Shown in pieces: positions 40,127 to 48,876 of a DNA stretch of 48,876 nt. Origin of the DNA: Halocafeteria seosinensis (Eukaryota > Sar > Bigyra > Bicosoecida); assembly GCA_001687465.1 (NCBI GenBank), contig LVLI01000183.1, forward strand, positions 1 to 48,876, given 5' to 3'. The notes under the pieces are model-generated. The model searched no databases. It was not told the origin of the DNA and saw nothing but the letters and a program-made list of their open reading frames with translations. Each line of letters starts with the position of its first letter. Position 1 is the first letter of the stretch. Position numbers and translations under genes: made by a program.

Positions 40127-42198
40127 ATGGAAGGAGAATCCACTTTGCACCAATACCGTTTGCAGAGTACTCACCATTCATCCAATGACAGTCAAGCAGA
40201 TCACTATGAACATCAAGAAAGAGCAGGAGATGTCCCAGTCTCAACTGGTACTATTGCAGCAACAGGAACCGGGGAAGCATTCGTAAGTCAGTAGTGGATG
40301 CTCGTAACTTCGCGGCAATAGAGCCGTTATGAGTCAACAATCGATTGGGAATTGTATACAATAAGAGTTGCTTTGGGGGAAGCAACTGCATTGATAAGCA
40401 TTTCTTTTTCTTTCTTTGTGGATAACTATGTGGTCGGCGAATGGCGCCGTCTCGCCGTTACAGCACGTTTATACTTGCGTTTCAACTTGCAGGAGGAACC
40501 TCGCTTGAGGATGCAGGACCAATTTGTAAGAGTTGTGCTTGTATTTGACGGACAGGGAAATGTCTGTCCAGTATGATTGCTTCATGTTCGCTAATCTTGT
40601 TCTCGCCAGAGCCCGCGATGGGTAGACAAGCATTGGGCTGCTCTTACTCTTGCAATTCATGTGCTAGTCGCAATTTCGATGGCTGCTACATACGGCTCAA
40701 TATCAAACGGTAAGAGGGCTATGTTCTTGCAATTTGTCGAATCATATCAGTGAATTCCTCCACGGGACAGATCTTCCAATCAATGATATCGCAAAAACTG
40801 CGGGTGCTACAAGTTTACTCAGTATGTTGTTGGCTCTTTTCACGTTGCCGATGTGGATCCTGGACTCTCACAGAGATGATCGAGGCATTGGACCATACGT
40901 GTATGCGTTTGCACCCCTCATAACCTTTCCGATTGGCTTCATTGTGTGTGGAGCTAAAACGAAGTCTTGGTCTCTGAGTGCACAAGTCTGGTTTGGCTGC
41001 CTGGCTCCTGTTGTGCTATGGTTACTTTATGCGGCAAACAAGTTCACTCCAATTTCCCGACGACTATCACTTTCAACCAAGGTTTTGAAATCGCTGCATC
41101 GAGATGTAGGGAAAATGTTTTTGCTTGGGATCGTGGCCATCAATATTTGGATGGTAATGTGGTCGTTGTTGTTGGCCGTTGCAGTGTCACGCCAGCTCTA
41201 TGTGCAACTGGCGTTCTCTATCATGTTATTGATATGGGTTCCGGGAATAGTTATCTATGTAAACCGCTCCGTTGTTGCTGCAAGTGTTAGCCAGTTGGTC
41301 ACCTGTTCCTCAGCTAGCGTCTATCTCCCGTGGAAGGTAGTATGGCGTTGCGCAACCTCGAATTTAGGAAGCATGTGCGCAGCTGCGTTTCTACTCCCAC
41401 TGACTAAGACTCTTCGGACGGTGGCTCTCTACTGTCATGAATTTCTCCTACATGGACAGGACCACGGCCAGTGCGGTTTCTATGTTGTGTGGTGCGCCTG
41501 TTGCATTTGCTTGAGTGTTCTCAGTCGTCCCATGGTAAGAACTAGCCACGAGTGCCGAGCGACGATATTTTTGAAGGCTACTGTTTTCATAATTTTGCAG
41601 AAACTACTGAAGAGCCTCAGCGACAATGCAATTGTTCACATTTCTCTATACGGGACTCCGTTCGAGGTTTCTTCTAAGACTTCCGCCCAGCCGTTCCAGG
41701 TAAGAATCCGTACACGCACTCTTCTCCTCTGTGATTTGAACCGTTGACTGGGAGCATTTTGTGGTTCAGAACACTAGATGGAGGAACGTCCGCGATGATC
41801 CTGCTACGGGCGTGGTTAACACTATAGGATCTCTGGCATTTGGAAGCCTTGTAGCTCTCGTTTCCTTTTGCTTGTCCTACTCCTTCAACTTTACGTGGGA
41901 CTTGATCATCTATCACAGCATTATAGGAGCAGTTGTTGGCTTCACGAACCTGGCAATGGTGAATTCAGTGCTCGATATTGTTGACACAACTCTACTTCAG
42001 TACATCGTAGAGGACGACTCCGCGTTACAAGCAAGTTTGCCTACGCTTCATTCGAGTCTATCTACCTTGTTCCAGGAATTACTTGAGCAGGTAAGTAGAA
42101 CGCTTTAAAATAAGTGTTTCCGATCATCCTGTTGCCATGCTTCGCAGAGAACGGAAACCGAAGAAGAAGATGAAACGCAAGACATCCTAAGGAGCTGA
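40127..42198 (+). CDS. SLC44/choline transporter-like membrane protein (7 exons)
   Basis: Exons 40127-40282, 40493-40525, 40610-40709, 40771-41534, 41601-41699, 41770-42090 and 42148-42198 splice into a 507-residue protein; every junction is GT...AG and preserves frame. Introns are 210, 84, 61, 66, 70 and 57 nt. The exon 3 motif PRWVDKHWA before the first helix, about ten hydrophobic segments, the CACCICLSVL helix followed by LLKSLSDNAIVHISLYGTPF, and FGSLVALVSF are typical of the CTL/SLC44 (Pns1) family. The cytosolic N-terminus is polar and the last exon ends acidic (TETEEEDETQ). Members transport choline or ethanolamine; the substrate here is unproven. The fourth intron is in frame and stop-free, so retention would insert 22 residues. 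Confidence 0.9.
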
Positions 42199-42662
42199 AT
42201 TCCCAGGAATTCCAGGGTCTCCATGCTAAGGCGACGTCAGATGCGTAGACAACCATCTCGCCTGCTGAAAGTTTCCCTTATAATAGACCTACAATCGCTG
42301 CACTCTACCCCCAGTTAAAACGAGCAACGTGAGACCACGGATCCTGCGTCGAAGGCAACTCCGTCGCCAATTTGGATAATCCAAACTGGATAGGAGACTA
42401 GCACTCCAAACCATGGTACCACGTGTCTGCAGTCGAGAGGGCTACAAGGAAAGAGAGACCCCATAATATAGTGGCTTGGAGACTCTACAGAGAGCATCAT
42501 GAATCAGGTGAGCAGCTCAAGGCGCTCACGCCGGAGGTGGGAGGACGCAGTCTACGTGTTGGACTTCCATTCATGGATCCATGTGGATTGTTTATGAGAG
42601 GAACAAGAATAGCTACTCGGTACACTGTCTGTATCTATCTACGTGCCTAACGATCCGCAAAA
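42199..42662. other. Intergenic region
   Basis: About 460 bp between the SLC44-like gene and the LRR gene. A 75-codon open frame (42423-42650) has no recognisable content and may be an upstream frame of the LRR gene or chance. Confidence 0.35.
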
Positions 42663-43780
42663 ATGGGAACGGCATCATCAACAAACAACAGCAGGAGGAA
42701 CCGTGAGGAGGGAAGAAAGGTGCAGAAGAGTGTTCAACGGACTCGACGAAATGATCCAGAGTATAGGATGACAGGATTTGATCTTCGGGGCGCGACGTTG
42801 GATGACAGGAATGCAAAAGACATAGCGGATGCCTTGCGGGAGGGAAAGAATACGACATTGACAAAGATTAATTTAGCAGACAACCAGATCGGTGGTACAG
42901 GAGCTCAACATTTAGCAGATGCCTTGCGAGTCAATACGGCCCTGACTGTGGTTCATATATGGAAGAATCAAATCGGTGCTATCGGAGTTCAAAATTTGGC
43001 GGAGGCCTTGTGACATTGACGGAGCTCCGTTTAGGACGGAATCAAATTGGTGATACGGGAGCTCAACATTTGGCTTGCGAGTCAATACGACATTGACCAA
43101 GATTGGTTTAGGAGGGAACCAAATCAGTGATACACAGCTCAACATTTGACGGATGCCTTGCGTGTCAATTCGACATTGACTGACATTCGTTTAGCATGGA
43201 ATCAATTCGGGGCTATAGGTGCTCAGCATGTGGCGGATGTCCTGCGAGTCAATACGACATTGACTGGGATTGACTTAGGAGTTAACCAAATCAGTGCTAC
43301 AGGAGCTCAACATTTGGCGGATGCACTGCGGGTTAATATGGCATTAACGCGGATTGATCTAGGACGAAATCAAATCAACGATCAGTCTCTTAAGGAGAGA
43401 ATCGAACGTTTAGTGCGGTAAGAAGATGATTTCCTCTACAATTGTTGTCGCTGGACTGGAACTCGCTCCACCAGAATACAGCTGTTTGTTAAAACACACA
43501 AGAAGGAGAACGAGTGAGTGCGAAAAGGGTAGATCGCCGCGCGGCGTACAGTTTGAGACCCATTGCTTGTTTCAATTGGTGTGTTTCTGTTGGACTGACT
43601 TTCCTCAGTGGAGTGCTACCATGCAATTCTATTATTAAGCATTTAGATACATGATGTCTGCCTTCTTTGGTTTGTTGATTGCAGAACGAGCCCGAACGAG
43701 CAAAGCGAGAAGCTGAAGAGTTCAGCAAGAAAAATGAACACCGACAGGAAACAGATGCCGACCTTCTAAGCACTGGAGGA
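42663..43780 (+). pseudogene. NLRC3-like leucine-rich repeat gene, damaged
   Basis: ATG at 42663 gives MGTASSTNN, a possible N-myristoylation signal, then about eight 28-residue LRRs of the NLRC3/ribonuclease-inhibitor type (L..NQI...GAQHLADALRVN..LT.I). The DNA units are 84 bp and nearly identical, so expansion is recent. Relative to the repeat consensus there is a 10-bp loss at about 43013 (immediate TGA), a 7-bp loss at about 43072 and a 1-bp loss plus a new stop at about 43130-43150. Together these remove 18 bp, and the original frame resumes at about 43150 through KERIERLVR (43421). A GTAAG donor follows at 43419. Two short introns could add a hydrophilic tail ending near 43780, but that end is uncertain. 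No NACHT or other effector domain is present. Confidence 0.7.
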
Positions 43781-44684
43781 GGGAGGATAAATGAAATCGT
43801 CTCTTGTGGACACTACCTACCTCTTTCGCCATAAATCAATGGAACAATTATCGCGAAATGAACAAGTCATATACCTGTCTGGTGTTTCGCCCAAGTCAAG
43901 CAACTGAGGATCGCAATGAAATTGCTTGATGGTGAGCGGTCTCACTAGAGTTTTCTCGCCGTGCAAAGACGGCATACATTCATCTGTGGTCAAGTTCCAA
44001 CCAATTCTTGTGAGATCATCCTGAGGGGCGAGGGTTCATTGAATACACAATTGACTTCGTCGGTAACGCACACACATACGCATGCAGATTGTTATACCCG
44101 TATCTCTGAATTGTCGTTTGACCACAATCAGGAAACAGACAGTAGTAAGTGTGGTAGCAGTAGTCTTTCTTTCTTTCTCTCTTTCTCTTTCTCTTGCGTC
44201 GACTAAGATTCTTGTATCTTGCTCTGTATGAGAGGAAGGGAGGCATGCAATGCACTGACTGCCTCTCTTCTCGTCACACCATCTTGATGCAACTATGAAG
44301 GGTCGAATGAGGCATCTATACACCCACAAGAGTGTCTAAAAAATGGTGTCATTACCGAGAGTTTCGGGATTCAGAACGCCCCTTGCCCTCCCTTGAAGTG
44401 GGACAAGTTCTCTAGTGATGACATGATGAGGTTTAGACCCGTCTTTTTTTTTTTTTTTTGTGTGTGTGTGTGTGTGTGATGCAGTTTTCGATGGATGTAA
44501 GCTGGACATGAACATGGAATGGACATGCCGTGGTGAAAAGTGCCCGAAATGAAATCTGCGCGCTCGTCTCGTCTGATTCAACTCAACTGGAAGCAACTGG
44601 AATCAGGAAGTGGATTTCTTGTCACTCACAGTACGGATATGTTGTGGTTCGCAGTGGCATCGAGAACGCACAACTTATACAACG
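43781..44684. other. Intergenic region with simple repeats
   Basis: No gene seen. It contains a pyrimidine-rich stretch (cttt/ctct repeats, about 44164-44196) and a T17 run followed by a (GT) dinucleotide tract (about 44443-44478). The first coding methionine of the next GLUG gene is at 44685. Confidence 0.6.
44443..44478. repeat. Poly-T plus (GT)n microsatellite
   Basis: A run of about 17 T is followed directly by about nine GT units. Such tracts vary in length and are a likely place for assembly or sequencing error. They lie about 200 bp upstream of the next gene's ATG. Confidence 0.9.
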
Positions 44685-46277
44685 ATGCCGGACTCACCGT
44701 CGAAGCAATATTGGCGCTGTCAGACTAACCGACTTTTGCTAGCAGTGGAAGCCACTTTATCCATACATGTATTGCTTCTTTTTTTTACTGGTGGGACAGC
44801 GTTCGATCTGAGAGAAAACATTACCCGTGGACTGGAACCATGTTTTCCGTTCTTCCCTGAGAAGGACCTATTCGCACTTAACTGTAGTGTATTGAACTGG
44901 GAACAACTGGAGTATACAAAGGATGAGTACATAACGCTTCTGGCCAATGAGACATTTGATGGTCGTGAGAATATTATTCATCTGGGTGGGGTCATAAACT
45001 TTGAAGGGCTATTTACGGTAGGGGAGGACGTTGAATCCTTGCATCAGGCACCATTGGTCCGCAACGTGCATGTCAAGAACGGGACCACGGCAGATCAAGC
45101 TGGATTCATTTTTAGGTCAGGGCAACGGTTCTTTGTCGTTGAAGCGTGTAGCACAACGGGAGACATCATCAAATTCGGTGGCGGAGGCATTTGTGGCTCT
45201 AACTGTGGTGAAAGCCATGGAAAGATCAAGATATTAAGATGTTCTTCTTCCGGTCGAATCGTCGGACAATCTGCAGGTGGCATTACAGGACGTTACCTCG
45301 GGCATTTTTTTGGAAGGGCTCATATTGGTCAGTGTTATTCTACAGGAAACGTGGTAGGGTTTCACTCTGGTGGAATAGCTGGAGAATTTGCCGGAAGAAA
45401 CGACGGTACTGTGTTTATTCGGCAGTCGTATTCGACGGGCGATGTTCTTGAGGGTGCTTCCTTTAGTGGTGGAATTGTTGGTCCCAATGCGGGACATACT
45501 CACGGTTTTACGTCCATCACAGAATGCTATAGTATGGGGAAAATATCTGCGTCGCATAGTGGCGGAATTAGTGGAGGCCATGATGCCGAGGCCCAAGGTG
45601 AAGTACACATTACAGATTGCTACAGCCGAGGAGATATTGGTGACGGAGTCTTCCGAGCTGGAGGTATCACTGGATCGAGCGTAGGCGGCCAAAAAGGCAG
45701 GGCCACTGGTAGTGTCTTTATTGCAAACACCTATGCTTCGGGGGATTTCCTCACCACCGAGGTAGCTGGCGGGATTATAGGACATATAACCGGTGAAGCC
45801 ACGGGAGACATTCAAGTCAATTACTCTGTTCATAATGGTGCTGCCAAATTAGTAGGGGAAGATCCGGGAGACAACCTGAATGCTACTGGGAATTCTGACA
45901 ACCTTACAGATATTCGAGGTAGGCTCTATGAATACGGAGGAGGGCAACAGTGGAGCGACCGTGTTTGGGCTGTGGACGGGAGTGACGAATTTCCTATTCT
46001 TCGTTTTCAACTATTAGACCCTACAGCGTCACTGGCGCCAACGGCCTCGCATTTGACTTCGCCATTTAGCACGGAAGCCGCCTCTGTCTCACCGAGCGTC
46101 TCTAGATCTCCTATCCTTGGAAGCTTTCCNCCCGCCACACCGTCAAGGAGCAATTCCTCCTCCTCAGGCACGGGAGATAACGTGGTAGGGGAAGCTCCCC
46201 GTCGGATAGGGAGTTTTCGGACGGAAGAGCGCGATCTGAGAATACCTATGCGTCGAGCTGAATGCAAGGGAGAATAA
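44685..46277 (+). CDS. Secreted GLUG-repeat protein, single module
   Basis: 530 residues from ATG 44685; the frame is open upstream but only from GTG. The signal segment (IHVLLLFFTGGTA) is followed directly by FDLRENITRGLEPCF, YITLLANETFDG and APLVRNVHVKNG. GLUG repeats occupy about 45175-45700 (GGGICGSNCG, AGGITGRYLG, SGGIAGEFAG, SGGIVGPNAG, SGGISGGHDA, AGGITGSSVG). The C-cap is complete (NTYASGDF, YSVHNG, GNSDNLTDIRGRLY, FPILRFQL). A Ser/Thr/Pro linker of about 45 residues leads to a charged end with no transmembrane segment, so the protein is probably released or wall-bound. An ambiguous base (N) at 46130 falls in the linker codon before PATPS. Its closest relative is the next gene (shared DPG.NLNATGNS..L..IRGRLYE). 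Confidence 0.88.
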   Translation: MPDSPSKQYWRCQTNRLLLAVEATLSIHVLLLFFTGGTAFDLRENITRGLEPCFPFFPEKDLFALNCSVLNWEQLEYTKDEYITLLANETFDGRENIIHLGGVINFEGLFTVGEDVESLHQAPLVRNVHVKNGTTADQAGFIFRSGQRFFVVEACSTTGDIIKFGGGGICGSNCGESHGKIKILRCSSSGRIVGQSAGGITGRYLGHFFGRAHIGQCYSTGNVVGFHSGGIAGEFAGRNDGTVFIRQSYSTGDVLEGASFSGGIVGPNAGHTHGFTSITECYSMGKISASHSGGISGGHDAEAQGEVHITDCYSRGDIGDGVFRAGGITGSSVGGQKGRATGSVFIANTYASGDFLTTEVAGGIIGHITGEATGDIQVNYSVHNGAAKLVGEDPGDNLNATGNSDNLTDIRGRLYEYGGGQQWSDRVWAVDGSDEFPILRFQLLDPTASLAPTASHLTSPFSTEAASVSPSVSRSPILGSFXPATPSRSNSSSSGTGDNVVGEAPRRIGSFRTEERDLRIPMRRAECKGE

Positions 46278-46883
46278 AAAGAGTAGCTGAACTCCTTAAC
46301 CAAATATTACTGTAGTTCTTTCTCTGCACCCAGACATACAACGCTCATCCTTTCTTTCCCTTTCATTCTGTCAGTCCAATCCGACTGTTCTTCGTGTTTA
46401 GTCCATTGTACCGCACAGTACTTTTACCTTGTACCCACACAACACACTTCCAGGATCCTGGATTCCACAGCCTCAGTGTCCGAAAAGTTCACGTAACTAG
46501 ACACGATCACACAACAAACGTTACTACTACCGTCCCGTATTCTCCTCAGCAACACGCAGACGGAAGAGATGTCCCTTGCTTCCAGTCGTGCTCGTGTTCG
46601 TGTTCGTGTTGCGAGCAGGACCGTTGCCTAACCGGTGATGGTGATGGTTGGGAGTCGTAACGCAGTCGTTCTGGCCCACTGAGAGCACCAAGAACTAGTC
46701 TCCTACCTACTGAAATCCCCAAGTTCTCATAAATTGTTGTTGAGTGAATCATTCAAGAATGAACTGGTTCATTATCGTACTCTGCGCGACAACGGCAACG
46801 AGAGTGCTTACGGAGGGGAAAGAGGCACCAGCAGCAGCAAGCAAGGACACCCACCCGGTTGCACTTTGGCCGACTATCTAGCA
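46278..46883. other. Intergenic or 5' region
   Basis: The open frame of the next gene extends upstream to 46734 without an ATG. A (gtgttc)-like hexamer tract lies at about 46588-46610. No separate gene is supported. Confidence 0.4.
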
Positions 46884-48581
46884 ATGTTGGAGGACCAGAT
46901 GCGCGCAACATACATGTCTGATCAAGGGAAGGAATCCAATTTGGCAGTATGCTGGATATTAGGGTGCAATGATCGGTCATGGGACCGAGAATGCAACCCA
47001 AAGAAGTCTGCTCCAGGAAGGCGAAAGCGCGCTTCAACGGCAGCAGCCTTTAGGCTGTATAAGAGCCTTCTATCTCGAGCGATTACCGAAGGTGTGCTGA
47101 TGCTGGGCGCTACTACCATATTATGCTTGCGTTGGATTACTGATCCGGGAGTGGTGTCGTCAGCAAAGTCCTGGTGGCCGAGGCATCATCAACGTGGAAA
47201 GATACTTGGGGAAAGATCGTTTTTACTCAGGGGTGTCTCTCTCGCCCTAGGAGTGCTACATGTATTTGGAGAACCCTGCCAAGCAATGGATCTGCAAGAG
47301 AGTATATCGCAGCAAAACGAGCCATGCTTCCAGTTCTTTCCTGAAGGAAACCTGTTTCGACAAAATTGCAGTGTTGTAGAATGGAAGGATCGCTATACAG
47401 CAGAGGATTACATTTCCCTCAAAGAAAATGAGACGTTTGACGGCGGAAGTTCTCATAATATTATTGACCTGAGTTACATCACAGGTTTTAGAGGTCTGTT
47501 TCAGGTATCAGGTGGTGTTAAATCCTTCAGCGAGGCTCCGCTGATTCAGAGTGTTCACACTGTGAATGGAACAACTTACCAAGGCGCTGGATTCATTGTA
47601 CAAGGGAGACAGAAGTTCTTTATCGTAGATTCCTGCAGCTCGACGGGGACAATCACGTACCTAGCCGGAGGCATCTGCGGTAAGCGTGCTGGTAAGCAGC
47701 ACGGAGAAATCAGAGTGTCGAATTCCTTCTCCTCGGGAATGATAAGTGGAAGACATGCTGGTGGCATTGCCGGAAACCGAGTAGGACAGTCTCATGGAAC
47801 TGTTAACATTTCGAATTGTTATTCTACCGGGAAAATTGAAGGATTGGACGCAGGTGGCATCTGTGGAGATTTTGCGGGACGAGAAGGCGGGAATGTGTAT
47901 ATCACTCAGTGTTACTCGACAGGGAATATTATGGGCACTGGCAAACACGGTGGAGGAATTGTGGGACCAAATGCGGGGAAACTTCATGGCCGAGTGGCTA
48001 TTGATCAGTGCTATAGCACGGGGGAAATAGCACAAGACGTTGGTGGCGGGATTGGCGGAGGCCATGAAGCGGAAATTTTCGGTGAGGTGCATATCAGTAA
48101 TTGCTACACTCGAGGGGATATAGTCGGCCACAACGCAGGAGGCATTTTAGGAACTAAGGTTGGGGGACAGCCGGGTTCAGCCACGGGGAGCGTGTACGTT
48201 AGTAATGTATATGCTTCAGGAGCTGCAGATAAAGCCGGTGGAATCCTGGATTTTATACTCACGGAGGCGAGTGGTACAATTGCTGTCAGTTACTCAGTGT
48301 ACAACAATAGTGGTCCGGATTCTTCACTAGTGAGGAGTGATCCGGGGAGCAATTTGAATGCTACAGGCAATTCAGGCAATTTGGATAGTATTCGGGGCCG
48401 GCTATACGAATTTGAGGGACTCCAACGCTGGAGTAATGAAGTTTGGGCTGTGTGTGGTGACGGTTTACCCATTTTGCGGTTCCAGCTCTCTTGGTATCCA
48501 TGCCCCAGTCCATTTCCTGGGACAGGAGCGGAAACCAAGACGTTGTTACCAGTGCAACGAGCTCCTAGATCGGTTAGGTAG
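46884..48581 (+). CDS. Secreted GLUG-repeat protein, single module
   Basis: 565 residues if the first ATG (46884) is used. An in-frame ATG at 47100 (MLGATTILCLRWI) would put the hydrophobic signal (GVSLALGVLHVFGEPCQA) at a distance from the start like that of the giant gene, so I consider it a serious alternative. The module is complete: MDLQESISQQNEPCFQFF, YISLKENETFDGG, APLIQSVHTVNG, GLUG repeats at about 47655-48180 (AGGICGKRAG, AGGIAGNRVG, AGGICGDFAG, GGGIVGPNAG, GGGIGGGHEA, AGGILGTKVG) and the C-cap NLDSIRGRLYEF with LPILRFQL. The stalk is almost absent and the protein ends without a membrane anchor. aataaatgc at 48601 is a likely polyadenylation signal just after the stop. It is a tandem paralogue of the gene at 44685. 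Confidence 0.85.
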   Translation: MLEDQMRATYMSDQGKESNLAVCWILGCNDRSWDRECNPKKSAPGRRKRASTAAAFRLYKSLLSRAITEGVLMLGATTILCLRWITDPGVVSSAKSWWPRHHQRGKILGERSFLLRGVSLALGVLHVFGEPCQAMDLQESISQQNEPCFQFFPEGNLFRQNCSVVEWKDRYTAEDYISLKENETFDGGSSHNIIDLSYITGFRGLFQVSGGVKSFSEAPLIQSVHTVNGTTYQGAGFIVQGRQKFFIVDSCSSTGTITYLAGGICGKRAGKQHGEIRVSNSFSSGMISGRHAGGIAGNRVGQSHGTVNISNCYSTGKIEGLDAGGICGDFAGREGGNVYITQCYSTGNIMGTGKHGGGIVGPNAGKLHGRVAIDQCYSTGEIAQDVGGGIGGGHEAEIFGEVHISNCYTRGDIVGHNAGGILGTKVGGQPGSATGSVYVSNVYASGAADKAGGILDFILTEASGTIAVSYSVYNNSGPDSSLVRSDPGSNLNATGNSGNLDSIRGRLYEFEGLQRWSNEVWAVCGDGLPILRFQLSWYPCPSPFPGTGAETKTLLPVQRAPRSVR

Positions 48582-48876
48582 CTACGGAGCGTGTCGATAC
48601 AATAAATGCACATGATATGTGGGAGAATATGCCATAAGCGTGTGGTATGCTGTGGTGTGCCCATCCAAACTGCCATCCAGCTGCAACGAATTTGCAAAGG
48701 CAGCCGAAAAGAAAAACGTTCAGTTGACTCCAGTGATTCAGTTTTCACATGTAAGTTTTTTTCCTGCTGACGCTGTAGTCAGTGGTTTCAAAAATCTCTA
48801 TGATTTGCGCCGCAGTCTTAACCTTCTTCAGAGCCTTCCTCAATGTGTTTCTCAATCCAGTGCTTGAATATCTTCT
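48582..48876. other. 3' flank at window end
   Basis: Contains the probable polyadenylation signal near 48601 and no supported gene. A short open frame (48619-48867) shows nothing recognisable. Confidence 0.4.

Noticed and set aside
43012-43082. An intron explaining the break in the LRR gene (GT at 43012, AG at about 43082)
   Set aside because: The join does not restore the LRR frame and the donor GTGACA is unlike the GTAAG/GTGAG donors elsewhere; deletions relative to the repeat unit explain it better.

Overview
The window is nuclear DNA from a eukaryote, probably a gene-dense protist or alga. Five genes carry or appear to carry short spliceosomal introns of about 55-84 nt (one is longer, 210 nt), with GTAAG/GTGAG donors and CAG acceptors. 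Gene families include a BRWD/PHIP-type WD40-bromodomain protein, an SLC44/CTL membrane protein, a GAF-cyclic nucleotide phosphodiesterase and an NLRC3-like leucine-rich repeat protein. There is no bacterial-style operon organisation. The lineage (for example stramenopile or red alga) cannot be fixed from the sequence alone.

The dominant content is a family of large extracellular proteins sharing one architecture. They have a signal peptide, an N-terminal cap that begins around a DLR..I..G.E.CF motif and contains YISL.ANE.FDG and APLIRNVH, and then a run of Gly-rich repeats of the GLUG type (GGI.G followed by a ..CYSTG.I strand). A C-terminal cap (SYASG, YSVYN, GNS.NL.DIRGKLY, W..E.W.V, LPILRFQL) precedes a Ser/Thr/Pro-rich linker. 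Copies on the plus strand are at 2852-4513, 6593-8254 (two frameshifts), 9747-12725 (transmembrane), 17668-25308 (four modules in one 2546-residue transmembrane protein), 44685-46277 and 46884-48581. Two decayed copies are a minus-strand N-terminal fragment at about 930-1666 and a cytoplasmic-tail relic at about 5000-5650.

Region by region: 1-925 holds a pair of 177-bp direct repeats around a 571-bp interior with a 41-bp minisatellite and hairpins. 930-12725 holds the first GLUG block, including a tandem duplication that also copied upstream DNA. 13874-17089 is a four-exon GAF-phosphodiesterase gene. 17668-25308 is the giant four-module protein. 25414-33687 (minus) is the BRWD/PHIP homologue, converging on the giant gene. 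34081-34522 (minus) is a possible small two-exon gene. 34986-36965 is another S/T-stalked membrane protein with a different ectodomain. 37290-39590 (minus) is a membrane-anchored fusion of a degenerate sugar epimerase and a glycosyltransferase. 40127-42198 is the seven-exon SLC44-like gene. 42663-43780 is a damaged LRR gene. 44685-48581 is a second pair of GLUG genes.

Inference: the GLUG proteins look like a lineage-specific cell-surface set built from one module, with membrane-anchored, soluble and multi-module versions plus decaying copies. The two anchored versions and the tail relic share a short cytoplasmic motif, suggesting a common intracellular partner. No function is demonstrated by the sequence. 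The phosphodiesterase, glycosyltransferase and chromatin genes are neighbours, not proven partners.
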